The notes under the pieces were generated by a model. The model had not been told where the DNA came from, searched no databases, and saw nothing but the letters and a program-made list of their open reading frames with translations. From Streptomyces tauricus (GTDB lineage Bacteria > Actinomycetota > Actinomycetes > Streptomycetales > Streptomycetaceae), in contig NZ_BMVY01000001.1 in the NCBI RefSeq assembly GCF_014650955.1, forward strand, positions 124,001 through 188,000: a DNA stretch of 64,000 nt, in the 5' to 3' direction. The position numbers were made by a program, and so were the translations under genes. Positions 8,838-17,329 of the stretch are shown in pieces (position 1 is the stretch's first letter; each line of letters opens with the position of its first letter).

Positions 8838-9136
8838 GTCGTATCCCCCACTCGTACGTGTACGGACTCTCGGTCGCACTGTAGGCCCGCACTTCCCTGT
8901 GTGCCTCCCGCGTGGTGTGAGGGCCGTGGCACGCCGTTGACGGAAGGGGAGGCCGGTCACCGACTTCGCACCTGCGTACGGGTGTACGGGCCGCAAAACA
9001 CTTGGACTCATCGTGTGCCGTCGCGGGACAATTCCAGTTCCGGCCCACCCGTCCTCTCCGCTGTTGTCGGCGTGCGGCAACGGAGATTCACCGGAGAAAC
9101 GGGCGACGGGCCGCCCTACGACCACCCGGGGGTGGG
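8838..9136. other. Divergent intergenic region
   Basis: These 299 bp lie between the divergently read monooxygenase and ABC exporter genes and should hold both promoters. I saw no clear -35/-10 pair and no long inverted repeat. Confidence 0.4.
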
Positions 9137-10951
9137 ATGGGAACGCCTGAAACACACAGGGTTCAACCACGCAGGGGCGCGGTGCTTCTGGCACTTCGTC
9201 ACTACGGGCGGGAGTTGGCCCGCTTGAAACCGTTCTCGGTGCCGGCCATGCTGCTGCCGGCCCTGGGCAACATAGGCATCAACTACGTGGCGCCGCTCAT
9301 CGTCGCGAAACTCGTCGCGAGGATCGCCACCGAAGGCGGCATCACCCTCACCGAGGCCCTCCCCTACGTCCTCGCCTTCGCCGGCGTCCTGTTGCTCGGG
9401 GAGGCGCTGTGGCGGCTGGGCCTGCACTGCCTGAACCGGCTGGCCGCCCGAGGCATCGAGAGCCTGTACGTGATCGGCATGGACGAGCTGTTCGCCAAGG
9501 ACGCGGCCTTCTTCCACGACAACTTCGCCGGGTCGCTGACCAAGCGGGTGCTGAGCTTCGCCTCCCGGTTCGAGGAGTTCGTCGACACGCTGACGTTCCA
9601 GGTGGTGGGCCGGGTGGTGCCCCTCGCGTTCGGATCGGTGATCCTCTGGCGGTACGAACCGCTGCTCGTCGTCGGCCTGTTGACGATGCTCGTGCTGACC
9701 GCGCTGTGCGTGGTGCCGCTCATCCGCCGCCGCCAGGCGCTGGTCGACAGGCGCGAGGAGGCGATCGCCCGGGTGTCGGGCCATGTCGCCGACAGCCTGA
9801 TGAACATGGACACGGTCCGCGCGTTCGCGGCCGAGGAACGCGAAGCCGCCGAACACCGGTCCCGGGTGGCCGAGTCACGGCGGCTCACCCTCCGGGCGTG
9901 GGACTACGGCAACCTGCGCATCGACACGCTGGTCGCACCCCTGTCCGTACTCACCAACGTGCTGGGCCTGTTGCTCGCGGTCGCCCTCGCCGGCGGCGGG
10001 CACGGTGTGGAGGCGGTCGTGGTGGCCTTCACGTACTACTCGAACGCGACGCGGATCATGTTCGAGTTCAATCAGGTGTACCGCCGGCTGGAGAGTTCGA
10101 TGACGGAGGCGGGGCAGTTCACCGAACTGCTGCTGATGCCGCCGACCGTGCTGGACCCGGTGCCGCCCGAGCCGTTGCTGTCCCAGGCCGCCGACGTCCA
10201 CTTCGAAGAGGTGACCTTCGCCCACGCGGGGGCGGGACCTCTCTTCGAAGGGCTCGAACTGGCTGTGCCCAGCGGGACGAAGATCGGTCTCGTCGGCCGG
10301 TCGGGCGGCGGCAAGACCACCCTCAGCCGGCTGCTGCTGAGGATGACGGACCTCGACGCGGGCCGGATCCTGATCGGGGGACAGGACATCAGCAGGCTGC
10401 GCCAGGCCGAGCTGCGCAGCCTCATCGCCTATGTGCCGCAGGATCCGGCGATGTTCCACCGCTCGCTGCGGGACAACATCGCGTTCGCCCGCCCGGACGC
10501 CACGGACCGGGAGATCCGGCGCGCGGCCGGGATCGCGCACGTCACCGAGTTCGCCGACGCCTTGCCGAACGGCTTCGACACCATGGTGGGCGAGCGCGGG
10601 GTGAAGCTGTCGGGCGGACAGCGCCAGCGGGTCGCGCTCGCCAGGGCGATCCTGCGCGACGCGCCGATCCTGCTGCTCGACGAGGCCACCAGCGCCCTGG
10701 ACTCCGAGAGCGAGGTCCTGGTCCAGGAGGCGCTGTGGAGGCTCATGGAGGGGCGGACGGCGCTCGTGGTGGCGCACCGGCTCAGTACGGTCGCCACCAT
10801 GGACCGGCTCGTGGTCCTGGACCGAGGGCGCATCGTCGAACAGGGCACCCACCAGGAACTGCTCGCCTCGGCAGGCGCCTACGCCAAGCTCTGGCAGCAC
10901 CAGTCAGGCGGCTTCCTGGACGACGGCCCCACCCGGGCGACCGTGCACTGA
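9137..10951 (+). CDS. ABC exporter, fused membrane and ATPase domains
   Basis: The product is about 604 residues, a half-transporter of the MDR/lipid-exporter type. A six-helix membrane domain (roughly residues 40-330) precedes an ATPase with Walker A GRSGGGKTTL, Q-loop YVPQDPAMF, signature LSGGQRQRVALARA, Walker B ILLLDEATSALD and the switch His in AHRLST. ATG 9137 follows a G-rich stretch; GTG 9182 with AGGGG upstream is a good alternative. With no second half-transporter beside it, a homodimer is likely. Substrate unknown. Tandem 16-bp and 12-bp repeats begin at its stop codon. Confidence 0.8.
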   Translation: MGTPETHRVQPRRGAVLLALRHYGRELARLKPFSVPAMLLPALGNIGINYVAPLIVAKLVARIATEGGITLTEALPYVLAFAGVLLLGEALWRLGLHCLNRLAARGIESLYVIGMDELFAKDAAFFHDNFAGSLTKRVLSFASRFEEFVDTLTFQVVGRVVPLAFGSVILWRYEPLLVVGLLTMLVLTALCVVPLIRRRQALVDRREEAIARVSGHVADSLMNMDTVRAFAAEEREAAEHRSRVAESRRLTLRAWDYGNLRIDTLVAPLSVLTNVLGLLLAVALAGGGHGVEAVVVAFTYYSNATRIMFEFNQVYRRLESSMTEAGQFTELLLMPPTVLDPVPPEPLLSQAADVHFEEVTFAHAGAGPLFEGLELAVPSGTKIGLVGRSGGGKTTLSRLLLRMTDLDAGRILIGGQDISRLRQAELRSLIAYVPQDPAMFHRSLRDNIAFARPDATDREIRRAAGIAHVTEFADALPNGFDTMVGERGVKLSGGQRQRVALARAILRDAPILLLDEATSALDSESEVLVQEALWRLMEGRTALVVAHRLSTVATMDRLVVLDRGRIVEQGTHQELLASAGAYAKLWQHQSGGFLDDGPTRATVH

Positions 10952-11035
10952 GTCGGCCGTGCACTGAGCCGGCCATGCGGTGAAGCGGTCATGCACTGAG
11001 TCATGGACTGTGTCACGCACTGCGTCATGCGCTGA
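10943..11035. repeat. Two nested minisatellite-like arrays (16 bp and 12 bp)
   Basis: Units of 16 bp begin at 10943, 10959 and 10975 (GTGCACTGAGTCGGCC and variants). They merge into four 12-bp units from 10988 to 11035 (GTCATGCACTGA, GTCATGGACTGT, GTCACGCACTGC, GTCATGCGCTGA). The array starts inside the last codons of the ABC exporter and ends just before the tRNA-like sequence. Confidence 0.75.
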
Positions 11036-11049
11036 CGCGGGAAAGGGGG

Positions 11050-11120
11050 CGGGGCGGCCGGATTCGAACCGGCGTCCTCCGAGATGTCGTCGCGGCGCAC
11101 TACCTCTGTGCTACGACCCC
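11050..11120 (-). tRNA. Atypical tRNA-like sequence, apparent anticodon GAC
   Basis: The minus strand carries a full tRNA spacing pattern: U8-A9, D stem GCAC/GTGC with loop AGAGGTA, a 17-nt anticodon arm, a 5-nt variable region, and a perfect T arm GCCGG-TTCGAAT-CCGGC. Oddities are a C instead of U at position 33 (loop ACGACAT), one mismatch in the anticodon stem, and an acceptor stem that pairs well only if one T is bulged and the stem is extended to about 11046-11124. CCA is not encoded. Position-34 to 36 reads GAC (Val). It may be a non-canonical tRNA, a degenerate copy or a tRNA-like RNA. Confidence 0.45.
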
Positions 11121-11143
11121 GCCCTTGGGCGTGATCCTAGCGC

Positions 11144-12232
11144 TCAGGTCTGCGTGCGCCGCACGCACTCCGTGACCACGTCCCCCAGGCTTCCGGTCCG
11201 CTCCAGGATCTGCCGCTGGACCCGGGCGCCGTTGCCGTCCCGCAGCAGTTCCGCCGCGGCGGTGTGCACCCGGTCGGTGTCACCACTGTCGTCCAGGGCG
11301 GGGCCGACATGGTCCAGCAGCGCGCGGACCACGTCCTGGGCCGGTGCCGGCCGCATGGTCACGGGGTGCAGCAGGTCATCCTCAAGACCCGACCGTGCGG
11401 CCCGCCAGGCGGCCAGGCGCAACAGCTCCACGGGGTGCGCCGCCGGGGCGGCTCCCGCACGCCACTCGCGTGCCGCCGTCTCGACGAGTCCACGGGTGAG
11501 GGTGGCGAGCAGGGTCGCGGTGCTCGCCTCCAGGCAGACGTCCGACACACGGATCTCGACGGTGGGGTACCGCTCGGCGATCCGCGCGTCGTAATAGACC
11601 ATGCCCCTGTCCTTCAGAACCCCCGTGGCGACCATGTCGTCGACCCGTCGGTGGTAGGCGTCTGCGGTGCCGAAGAGTTCCGTGGGGCCGGCCATGGGCC
11701 AGCGCATCCACACGCGGCTGCGGTAACTGCTGTAGAGGCTGTCCTTGCCCTGCCAGAAGGGGGAGTTGGTGCTGAGCGCGGTCAGCACGGACAGCCAGGG
11801 GCGAATACGGTCGAGCACCGCGGCGCCCTCGTCGTCGGATTCCACCGACACATGGATGTGGCAGCCGCAGACGAGCTGCTCCTGGGCCGGCAGACCGAAT
11901 TCCTCGATCATCCACTGGTAACGGGGACTCATGCTGACCGAGGGCCTGACCGGCAGGGGAGACGTGGCGAGCGCGACGACAGTGGCACCGATGTCCCCCG
12001 CGACACGTGCCGCCTCCTTCCGGCAGCGGACTATCTCGGCGCCGAGTTCGGTCATGTCCGCCTGCGGGTGAGTGGCGAATTCGAGTTGCTGGGTGTGCAG
12101 TTCCTTCTCGAACGTCTCCTCCGACGGATCGTCCCTGGCGGCCCGGGCGAGTACCGCGGCGGACAGCGCCTGGGGTTCTCCTGTCTCGGGATCGACCAGG
12201 AGAAGTTCTTCTTCCACTCCCACGGTACGCAC
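11144..12232 (-). CDS. Carboxylate-amine ligase, YbdK/GCS2 family
   Basis: The 362-residue product belongs to the glutamate-cysteine ligase type 2 family. It shows VGVEEELLLVDPETG at the N-terminus, LEFATHPQADM, the CGCHIHVSVES metal/substrate motif and EIRVSDVCLEAS. These enzymes form gamma-glutamyl-type amide bonds with ATP; YbdK acts weakly on Glu and Cys, and the physiological substrate is often unknown. GTG 12232 was chosen because it begins directly before the conserved RTVGVEEE and follows GAGAGG at 9 nt. The frame extends further upstream without family similarity. It is monocistronic. Confidence 0.75.
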   Translation of the reverse strand: MRTVGVEEELLLVDPETGEPQALSAAVLARAARDDPSEETFEKELHTQQLEFATHPQADMTELGAEIVRCRKEAARVAGDIGATVVALATSPLPVRPSVSMSPRYQWMIEEFGLPAQEQLVCGCHIHVSVESDDEGAAVLDRIRPWLSVLTALSTNSPFWQGKDSLYSSYRSRVWMRWPMAGPTELFGTADAYHRRVDDMVATGVLKDRGMVYYDARIAERYPTVEIRVSDVCLEASTATLLATLTRGLVETAAREWRAGAAPAAHPVELLRLAAWRAARSGLEDDLLHPVTMRPAPAQDVVRALLDHVGPALDDSGDTDRVHTAAAELLRDGNGARVQRQILERTGSLGDVVTECVRRTQT

Positions 12233-12433
12233 GTGATAAAGCCTCTCATATGGGTCGTCCGAAGGGACGACGAGGAAATGCCGGGAAGGCGGAGGCTGGC
12301 AACTCCTCCCGGGGATCCGAATGCCCTGGAACAGCGGGTGGACACCAGGTAGCCGTGAGGGCTTGCGCACGAGGCCCGGTGCGCTCCTGCGGAAGCGCGC
12401 CGGCGGCCGTTACCCGGCCCCGGACATGCCGCC

Positions 12434-12473
12434 GGCCCCACCCGGGCGGCATCGAAGCCGCCCGGGTGGGGCC
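12434..12473 (-). terminator. Strong hairpin terminator
   Basis: GGCCCCACCCGGGCGGC, a short ATCGAA loop and the exact complement form a 17-bp GC-rich stem. It lies 35 bp past the last gene of the sugar transporter operon, so it most likely terminates that minus-strand transcript. It is also upstream of the YbdK-type gene and insulates it. Confidence 0.7.
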
Positions 12474-12507
12474 GTTCACAGCGCCCGGCACCGCCCGGGC
12501 GAGGCGG

Positions 12508-13539
12508 TCACAGCACCCGGCGCCTGCGCCCCAGCCATGTCTGGGCCACCACGACCACGGCGAGGAAGGCCCCGCTGACCACCTGCTGGTACGCGGAGTC
12601 CAGGGACCCGATCTGGTTGATGACGTTCTGGATCACCTTCAGCAGCAGCACACCGACCAGCGAACCGCTGACGAAGCCGAAGCCGCCGGAGAGCAGGGTG
12701 CCGCCGATGACGACCGCCGAGATGGCCTCCAGCTCCATGCCGGACCCGAGGATCGTCACGCCCGACACCAGCCAGGACGCGTTGAGCGCCCCCGCGAGAC
12801 CGGCGCACAGCCCCGACAGGGCGTACACGGCGATCTTCGTACGGGCCACGGGGGCACCCATCAGGGCCGCCGCGTCCTCGTTGCCGCCGACCGCGTACAC
12901 GTACTGCCCGAACCGGGTGAGCCGCAGGACGACCGCGCCCAGTATGAACAGGGCCACCGTGATCCATATCGGTACGCCGATGCCGAGCAGCGAGCCCTGT
13001 CCGAGGGTCGCGAAGAACGAGTCCTTGTCGACGAGGTAGGTGCGTGAGCCCTCGTCGGTGATCGCCAGCAGGATGCCGCGCGCCCCGAGCATGGCGGCCA
13101 GCGTGACGATGAAGGGGGCCAGCCCCGACCGGGCGATGAGCAGGCCGTTGACGACTCCGATCAGCCCGCACACCGCGAGCGGGAGCAGGAGGGCCACAGC
13201 CGTGCCGTACTGCGAGCCCCAGGCCGCCAGTACTCCGCCGAGGGCGAAGAGCGAGCCGACCGACAGGTCGATCCCGCCGGTGACGATGACGAACGTCATG
13301 CCCAGCGCGACCACGGCGAGGAAGGCCGAGGACAGCGCCATGTTCTCCAGGTTGTCACCGGTCAGGAAGGTGTCGAAGCTCAGCGACGCCGCGACCATGG
13401 CCACCAGGAGGGTGACCAGGGCGCCGTGCTGCTGGGCGAGGGCGCTGAATCGCTCGGCACGGCTCGGGGCGTCGGCCTTGTCGGGGCCCTGCCGGGCGGA
13501 GGCCGGCTGCAGCTCGGCCTCTGTGGTCTCGACGGTCAT
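12508..13539 (-). CDS. Sugar ABC transporter permease (CUT2/RbsC type), second permease
   Basis: This 343-residue integral membrane protein has about 8-10 hydrophobic helices. It carries the RbsC-like signatures TGGIDLSVGSLFALGG (cytoplasmic loop), NGLLIARSGLAPFIVTLA and VVIGGTLLSGGFG. It overlaps the preceding permease by 4 bp (ATGA) and is the last gene of the operon, followed by a strong hairpin. The N-terminal 35 residues are hydrophilic. Together with the other permease it would form the heterodimeric channel fed by the binding protein. The sugar cannot be deduced from this gene. Confidence 0.85.
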   Translation of the reverse strand: MTVETTEAELQPASARQGPDKADAPSRAERFSALAQQHGALVTLLVAMVAASLSFDTFLTGDNLENMALSSAFLAVVALGMTFVIVTGGIDLSVGSLFALGGVLAAWGSQYGTAVALLLPLAVCGLIGVVNGLLIARSGLAPFIVTLAAMLGARGILLAITDEGSRTYLVDKDSFFATLGQGSLLGIGVPIWITVALFILGAVVLRLTRFGQYVYAVGGNEDAAALMGAPVARTKIAVYALSGLCAGLAGALNASWLVSGVTILGSGMELEAISAVVIGGTLLSGGFGFVSGSLVGVLLLKVIQNVINQIGSLDSAYQQVVSGAFLAVVVVAQTWLGRRRRVL

Positions 13540-14498
13540 CGCTTCCCCCGTTCACGGGCCGCGTAGACGGCGGCGATGATCACCACGGCCTGGGCCATCT
13601 GCGTCCACGACGGTTGCAGGTCGTGCTTGATGAGCGTGGTGGTCAGCAGCTGGATCAGGACGGCCCCGGCGACCGTGCCGCCGATGCGTATCCGACCCCC
13701 GGACAGGGGAGTGCCGCCGACGACCACCGCCGTGATCGCCGACAGTTCCATGAGGTTGCCCAGCGAGGTGGGATCGCTGGCCGTCAGCCGGGCGGTGGCG
13801 AGGACGCCCGCCACCGCGGCCAGCGCGCCGGAGCACGCGTACACCACGATGAGGATGCGGCGCACGGGCAGCCCCGCGAGACGGGCCGCCGGCCTGCTGT
13901 CGCCGACGGCGAGCAGCTGGCGCCCGAAGGTGGTGCGTCGCACCACGAAGGCCACCAGCAACGCCAGGGCCGCCGCGATGAGGACCAGATACGGCACGCC
14001 CAGCACGTCACCGGAACCGAGCGACGCCATCCCCGGATCGCGTACGTCCTCCAGCTGCGGGAGCAGCACCAGGGCGATCCCGCGTCCGGCGACCATGAGG
14101 GCCAGCGTGGCGACGATCGGCTGGACCCCCAGGAAGGCGATCAGCGAACCGTTCGCCAGGCCGATCACGATGCCGCCCGCCACCGCCATGAGGACGGCCA
14201 TCCACGGGCCGTAGCCGAGATACAGGGACAGCAGCGAGGTGGACAGGGCCATCACCGAGCCCACCGACAGGTCGACGCCCTCGGTGCCGATCGCCAGTGC
14301 CATGCCGAGCGCGACGATGAGGACCGGCGCGACCTGGACGGCCTGGGTGCGGAAGTTCTCCGCCGAGACGAAGTTCGAGGTGAAGACGAAGTTGAAGGCG
14401 AGCAGTGCCACGACGCCCGCGTAGACGCCGTACTCCTGGAGCAGGCGCAGCAGCCGCTCGCGGTCCACCTGACCGCGGGTGAGCGTCAGGTCGGTCAT
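13536..14498 (-). CDS. Sugar ABC transporter permease (CUT2/RbsC type), first permease
   Basis: This 320-residue membrane protein has the CUT2 permease pattern: TEGVDLSVGSVMALSTSLLS, NGSLIAFLGVQPIVATLA and VVVGGTPLSGG. It is translationally coupled at both ends (4-bp overlaps with the ATPase gene upstream and the second permease downstream). The presence of two distinct permease genes, as in the E. coli YtfT/YjfF galactofuranose transporter, argues for a heterodimeric channel. Confidence 0.85.
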   Translation of the reverse strand: MTDLTLTRGQVDRERLLRLLQEYGVYAGVVALLAFNFVFTSNFVSAENFRTQAVQVAPVLIVALGMALAIGTEGVDLSVGSVMALSTSLLSLYLGYGPWMAVLMAVAGGIVIGLANGSLIAFLGVQPIVATLALMVAGRGIALVLLPQLEDVRDPGMASLGSGDVLGVPYLVLIAAALALLVAFVVRRTTFGRQLLAVGDSRPAARLAGLPVRRILIVVYACSGALAAVAGVLATARLTASDPTSLGNLMELSAITAVVVGGTPLSGGRIRIGGTVAGAVLIQLLTTTLIKHDLQPSWTQMAQAVVIIAAVYAARERGKR

Positions 14499-16072
14499 GG
14501 GGCGCTCCCGGCGGATCCTGGGGACTGGGGGAAGTCGGGCGACTTGGAGAGTTCTGCGGAGTCCGGGGGCGCCGGGGACTCGGCGGCGATGGCCCGCATC
14601 AGCGCGTCCTCGGTGACGGCGTCGCCGGTCAGCTCGTCGACCACCACCCCGTCCTTGAGGACGATGATCCGGTCACTGCCCTCGATCAGCTCCTCGGTGT
14701 CCGAGGAGATCAGCAGCACGGCCAGTCCCTCCTCGGCGAGTTCGTCGATGAGGGACTGGACCTCCGCCTTGGCTCCCACATCGATGCCCCGGGTGGGCTC
14801 GTCGAGAAGCAGCACCTTCGGGTGCATGGCGAGCCAGCGGGCCAGCAGCACCTTCTGCTGGTTGCCGCCGGACAGCTCGCCGACCTTCTGGTGCGGGCCC
14901 GCGGACTTGATGCGCAGCCGCTTCACGAACGTGTCGACGACCTTGTCGACCCGGGCGTTGTCCACCAGACCGAACCGGGAGAGCCCGGGAAGGGCGGCCA
15001 GCGCGATGTTCTCCCGTACCGAGAGGCCGGGCGAGATGCCTTCCGCCTTACGGTCCTCGGGCAGCAGGCTGATACCGGCGCGGATCGCCGCCGGGGTGGA
15101 GCCGGTACGCACGGGCGCGCCGCCGACCGACACCCGGCCGGAGTCGGCCGGCAACGCCCCCGCGATCGCCCGCGCGGTCTCACTGCGGCCCGAGCCGAGG
15201 AGTCCGCCCAGGCCCACCACCTCACCCGGACGGATGGACAGCGACACGCCGTGGAGCTGATGACGGACCGTCAAGTCCTCGGCGCGCAGCACCGGTTCGG
15301 CCGCCGCCTGGTGCGAGCCGGTGAACTTGGTCAGTCCCTCGCTGCGCACCTCGCCGATCTCCCGGCCCAGCATCAGCGAGACCAGCCGCAGCCGGTCGAG
15401 GTCGGCGAGCCGCCCGGTGTGCACCACCCGGCCGTCACGCAGCACGGTGACGGCGTCGCAGATCTCGTACAGCTCGTCCATGCGGTGGCTCACGTAGACC
15501 ACCGCGATGCCGCGCTCGCGGAGCATGCCGATCACGTCGAAGAGGGTGCGCACCTCGCGCGGTTCGAGCGAGGAGGTGGGCTCGTCCATGATGACGACCC
15601 GGGCGTCGATGGCGACGGCCCGCGCGAGGGCCACCATCTGCTGGGCGCCGACGCCCAGTTCACGCAGCGGCCGGCTCACGTCGACCCGGATGCCGAGGCC
15701 CCGCAGCGCCTCGTCGGCCTCCCGGTGCATCCGGCGGAAGTCGATCAGACCGAGTCGGCCGCGTGGTTCACGGCCGAGGAGGAGGTTGCGCGCCACGCTC
15801 ATCAGCGGGACGAGGTTGACCTCCTGGTAGATGGTGGAGATGCCCGCCTGCTGGGCCTGCAGCGGTGTGGTGAAGCGGACCGGCGAGCCGTTGTGGACGA
15901 CCTCGCCGGAGTCCGGCTGGTAGACGCCGGTCAGTACTTTGATCAGGGTCGACTTGCCCGCGCCGTTCTCGCCGACGAGGGCGTGCACCTCCCCGGCGCG
16001 GGCGGTGAAGTCCACGTCGGACAGCGCCTTCACGCCGGGGAAGAGCTTGGACACGCCGGTGACGGAAAGCAT
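14495..16072 (-). CDS. Sugar ABC transporter ATPase with two nucleotide-binding domains
   Basis: The 525-residue protein is the RbsA/XylG/MglA-type duplicated ATPase. The first domain has Walker A GENGAGKSTL, signature LGVGAQQMVALA and VVIMDEPTSSLEP. The second has a degenerate Walker A (GGLLGSGRSETARA, as usual for this family) and signature LSGGNQQKVLLARW with LLLDEPTRGIDVG. It energises uptake by the two downstream permeases, to which it is coupled by a 4-bp overlap. It starts one base after the stop of the binding-protein gene. The C-terminal 25 residues are Pro/Ser-rich. Confidence 0.9.
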   Translation of the reverse strand: MLSVTGVSKLFPGVKALSDVDFTARAGEVHALVGENGAGKSTLIKVLTGVYQPDSGEVVHNGSPVRFTTPLQAQQAGISTIYQEVNLVPLMSVARNLLLGREPRGRLGLIDFRRMHREADEALRGLGIRVDVSRPLRELGVGAQQMVALARAVAIDARVVIMDEPTSSLEPREVRTLFDVIGMLRERGIAVVYVSHRMDELYEICDAVTVLRDGRVVHTGRLADLDRLRLVSLMLGREIGEVRSEGLTKFTGSHQAAAEPVLRAEDLTVRHQLHGVSLSIRPGEVVGLGGLLGSGRSETARAIAGALPADSGRVSVGGAPVRTGSTPAAIRAGISLLPEDRKAEGISPGLSVRENIALAALPGLSRFGLVDNARVDKVVDTFVKRLRIKSAGPHQKVGELSGGNQQKVLLARWLAMHPKVLLLDEPTRGIDVGAKAEVQSLIDELAEEGLAVLLISSDTEELIEGSDRIIVLKDGVVVDELTGDAVTEDALMRAIAAESPAPPDSAELSKSPDFPQSPGSAGSAP

Positions 16073-16073
16073 C

Positions 16074-17165
16074 TCAGTAGGCCTTGGAGATGTCCGACTC
16101 GGCGTTGGCCTCGGTGTACGCGCTGTCCTTGATAACGATGTCCTGCGCCACTTCCTCGCCCTTGGTGAAGCTGTCCAGGGTCTGGAAGGCCAGCGGCCCG
16201 AAACGCGGGTTGGACTCGACGACCCCGCTGATCCAGCCGTCCACGATGCCCTGGACGGCGTTGCGCGTGCCGTCGATGGTCACGATCTTCACGTCGCCGG
16301 CCTTCTTGCCCGCGCCCTTGAGGGCGTTGACGGCGCCGAGGCCCATCTCGTCGTTCTCGGCGTAGATGCCCTTGATCCCGGGCTTGGACTGGATGAGGTT
16401 CTCGGTGACCGACTGGCCCTTCTCGCGGGCGAACTCACCGGTCTGCTGGAACACCACCTTGAGGCCGGGCGCCTCCGCCTTGATCTGGTCCACGAAGCCC
16501 TTGGTGCGTTCCGTGGTGACGTTGTTGCCCGCCGCGCCGAGCAGGATGGCGATCTCGCCCTTGCCGCCGGTCGCCTCGATCATCTGGTCGGCGGCCCGCT
16601 TGCCCTGCTCCACGAAGTCGGAGCCGATGAAGCTCACATAGTCCTTGCACGCCTCGGCGTTGATCTTGCGGTCGACCGTGACGATCGGGATGTGCTTGGC
16701 CGCCGCCGTCTTCAGCACCGGCTCCCAGCCGTCCGAGTTGAGCGGGGCGATCACCAGCACGTCGGCGCCCTTGGCGATGAGGTCCTGGACGTCGCTGATC
16801 TGCTTGGAGAACTGCGACTGGGCGTTGGCGGTGAGGAGCTTGATGCCGCGCTTCTTCGCCTCCGCCTCGATCGAGTCGGTCTCGGCGATCCGGAAGGGGT
16901 TGGCCTCCTTCTCGGACTGCGAGAAACCGACCGTGGCGTTCTTGAGATCGAGCTTCTTGCCGCCGAACGTGTCGATGGTGCAGGAGGCCCCGGAGCCGGC
17001 GCTCGGCGAGGCGACCTCCTGACCCGCGTCGGCCTGCTGCTCGGTGGCCTTGTCGTCGGAGGAGTCCTCGGACTTGGTGCATCCGGTGAGTGCCAGGCTC
17101 GTCAGGATGCCGGTGGCGAGGAGGGCGCGAGCGGTGGTGCGACGAGAAGATGCGGTCGACTTCAT
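16074..17165 (-). CDS. Sugar-binding lipoprotein of the ABC transporter
   Basis: ATG 17165 follows GGGGATCTCC and gives 363 residues. The N-terminus has a twin-basic region, a hydrophobic core and a lipobox ending LALTGC, with Cys29 the likely lipidated residue. The mature part starts with a Ser/Asp/Glu linker and continues as a periplasmic-binding-protein type I fold (NATVGFSQSEKEANPFRIAE, DVLVIAPLNSDGW, DRKINAEACKDYVSFIG). This places it with ribose/galactofuranose-type binding proteins. It is the first gene of the transporter operon. The promoter region contains the motif shared with the LacI/GH2 intergenic region. Confidence 0.88.
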   Translation of the reverse strand: MKSTASSRRTTARALLATGILTSLALTGCTKSEDSSDDKATEQQADAGQEVASPSAGSGASCTIDTFGGKKLDLKNATVGFSQSEKEANPFRIAETDSIEAEAKKRGIKLLTANAQSQFSKQISDVQDLIAKGADVLVIAPLNSDGWEPVLKTAAAKHIPIVTVDRKINAEACKDYVSFIGSDFVEQGKRAADQMIEATGGKGEIAILLGAAGNNVTTERTKGFVDQIKAEAPGLKVVFQQTGEFAREKGQSVTENLIQSKPGIKGIYAENDEMGLGAVNALKGAGKKAGDVKIVTIDGTRNAVQGIVDGWISGVVESNPRFGPLAFQTLDSFTKGEEVAQDIVIKDSAYTEANAESDISKAY

Positions 17166-17263
17166 GGAGATCCCCAAACGGCGCGGCCCCGGAGCTGAGA
17201 GCGCTCCCGGGAGTTCGGCACTTGACGGTCGATACGGCGTGCACGGCGTTCAGGGGAGGTTTT

Positions 17264-17275
17264 TACATCGTTGGA
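17264..17275. promoter_or_regulatory. Candidate LacI-type operator, transporter copy
   Basis: TACATCGTTGGA matches, in 11 of 12 bases, the reverse complement of TCCAACGTTGTA at 18443-18454. It lies 100 bp upstream of the binding-protein start, in the gap between that gene and the LacI gene. The CAACG core has the symmetry typical of LacI-family operators. Confidence 0.55.
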
Positions 17276-17329
17276 GAGGTCGTGTAAACCCCTCCGTCCG
17301 AAATCTCGACCGATTCGTTCGACCCGCCG

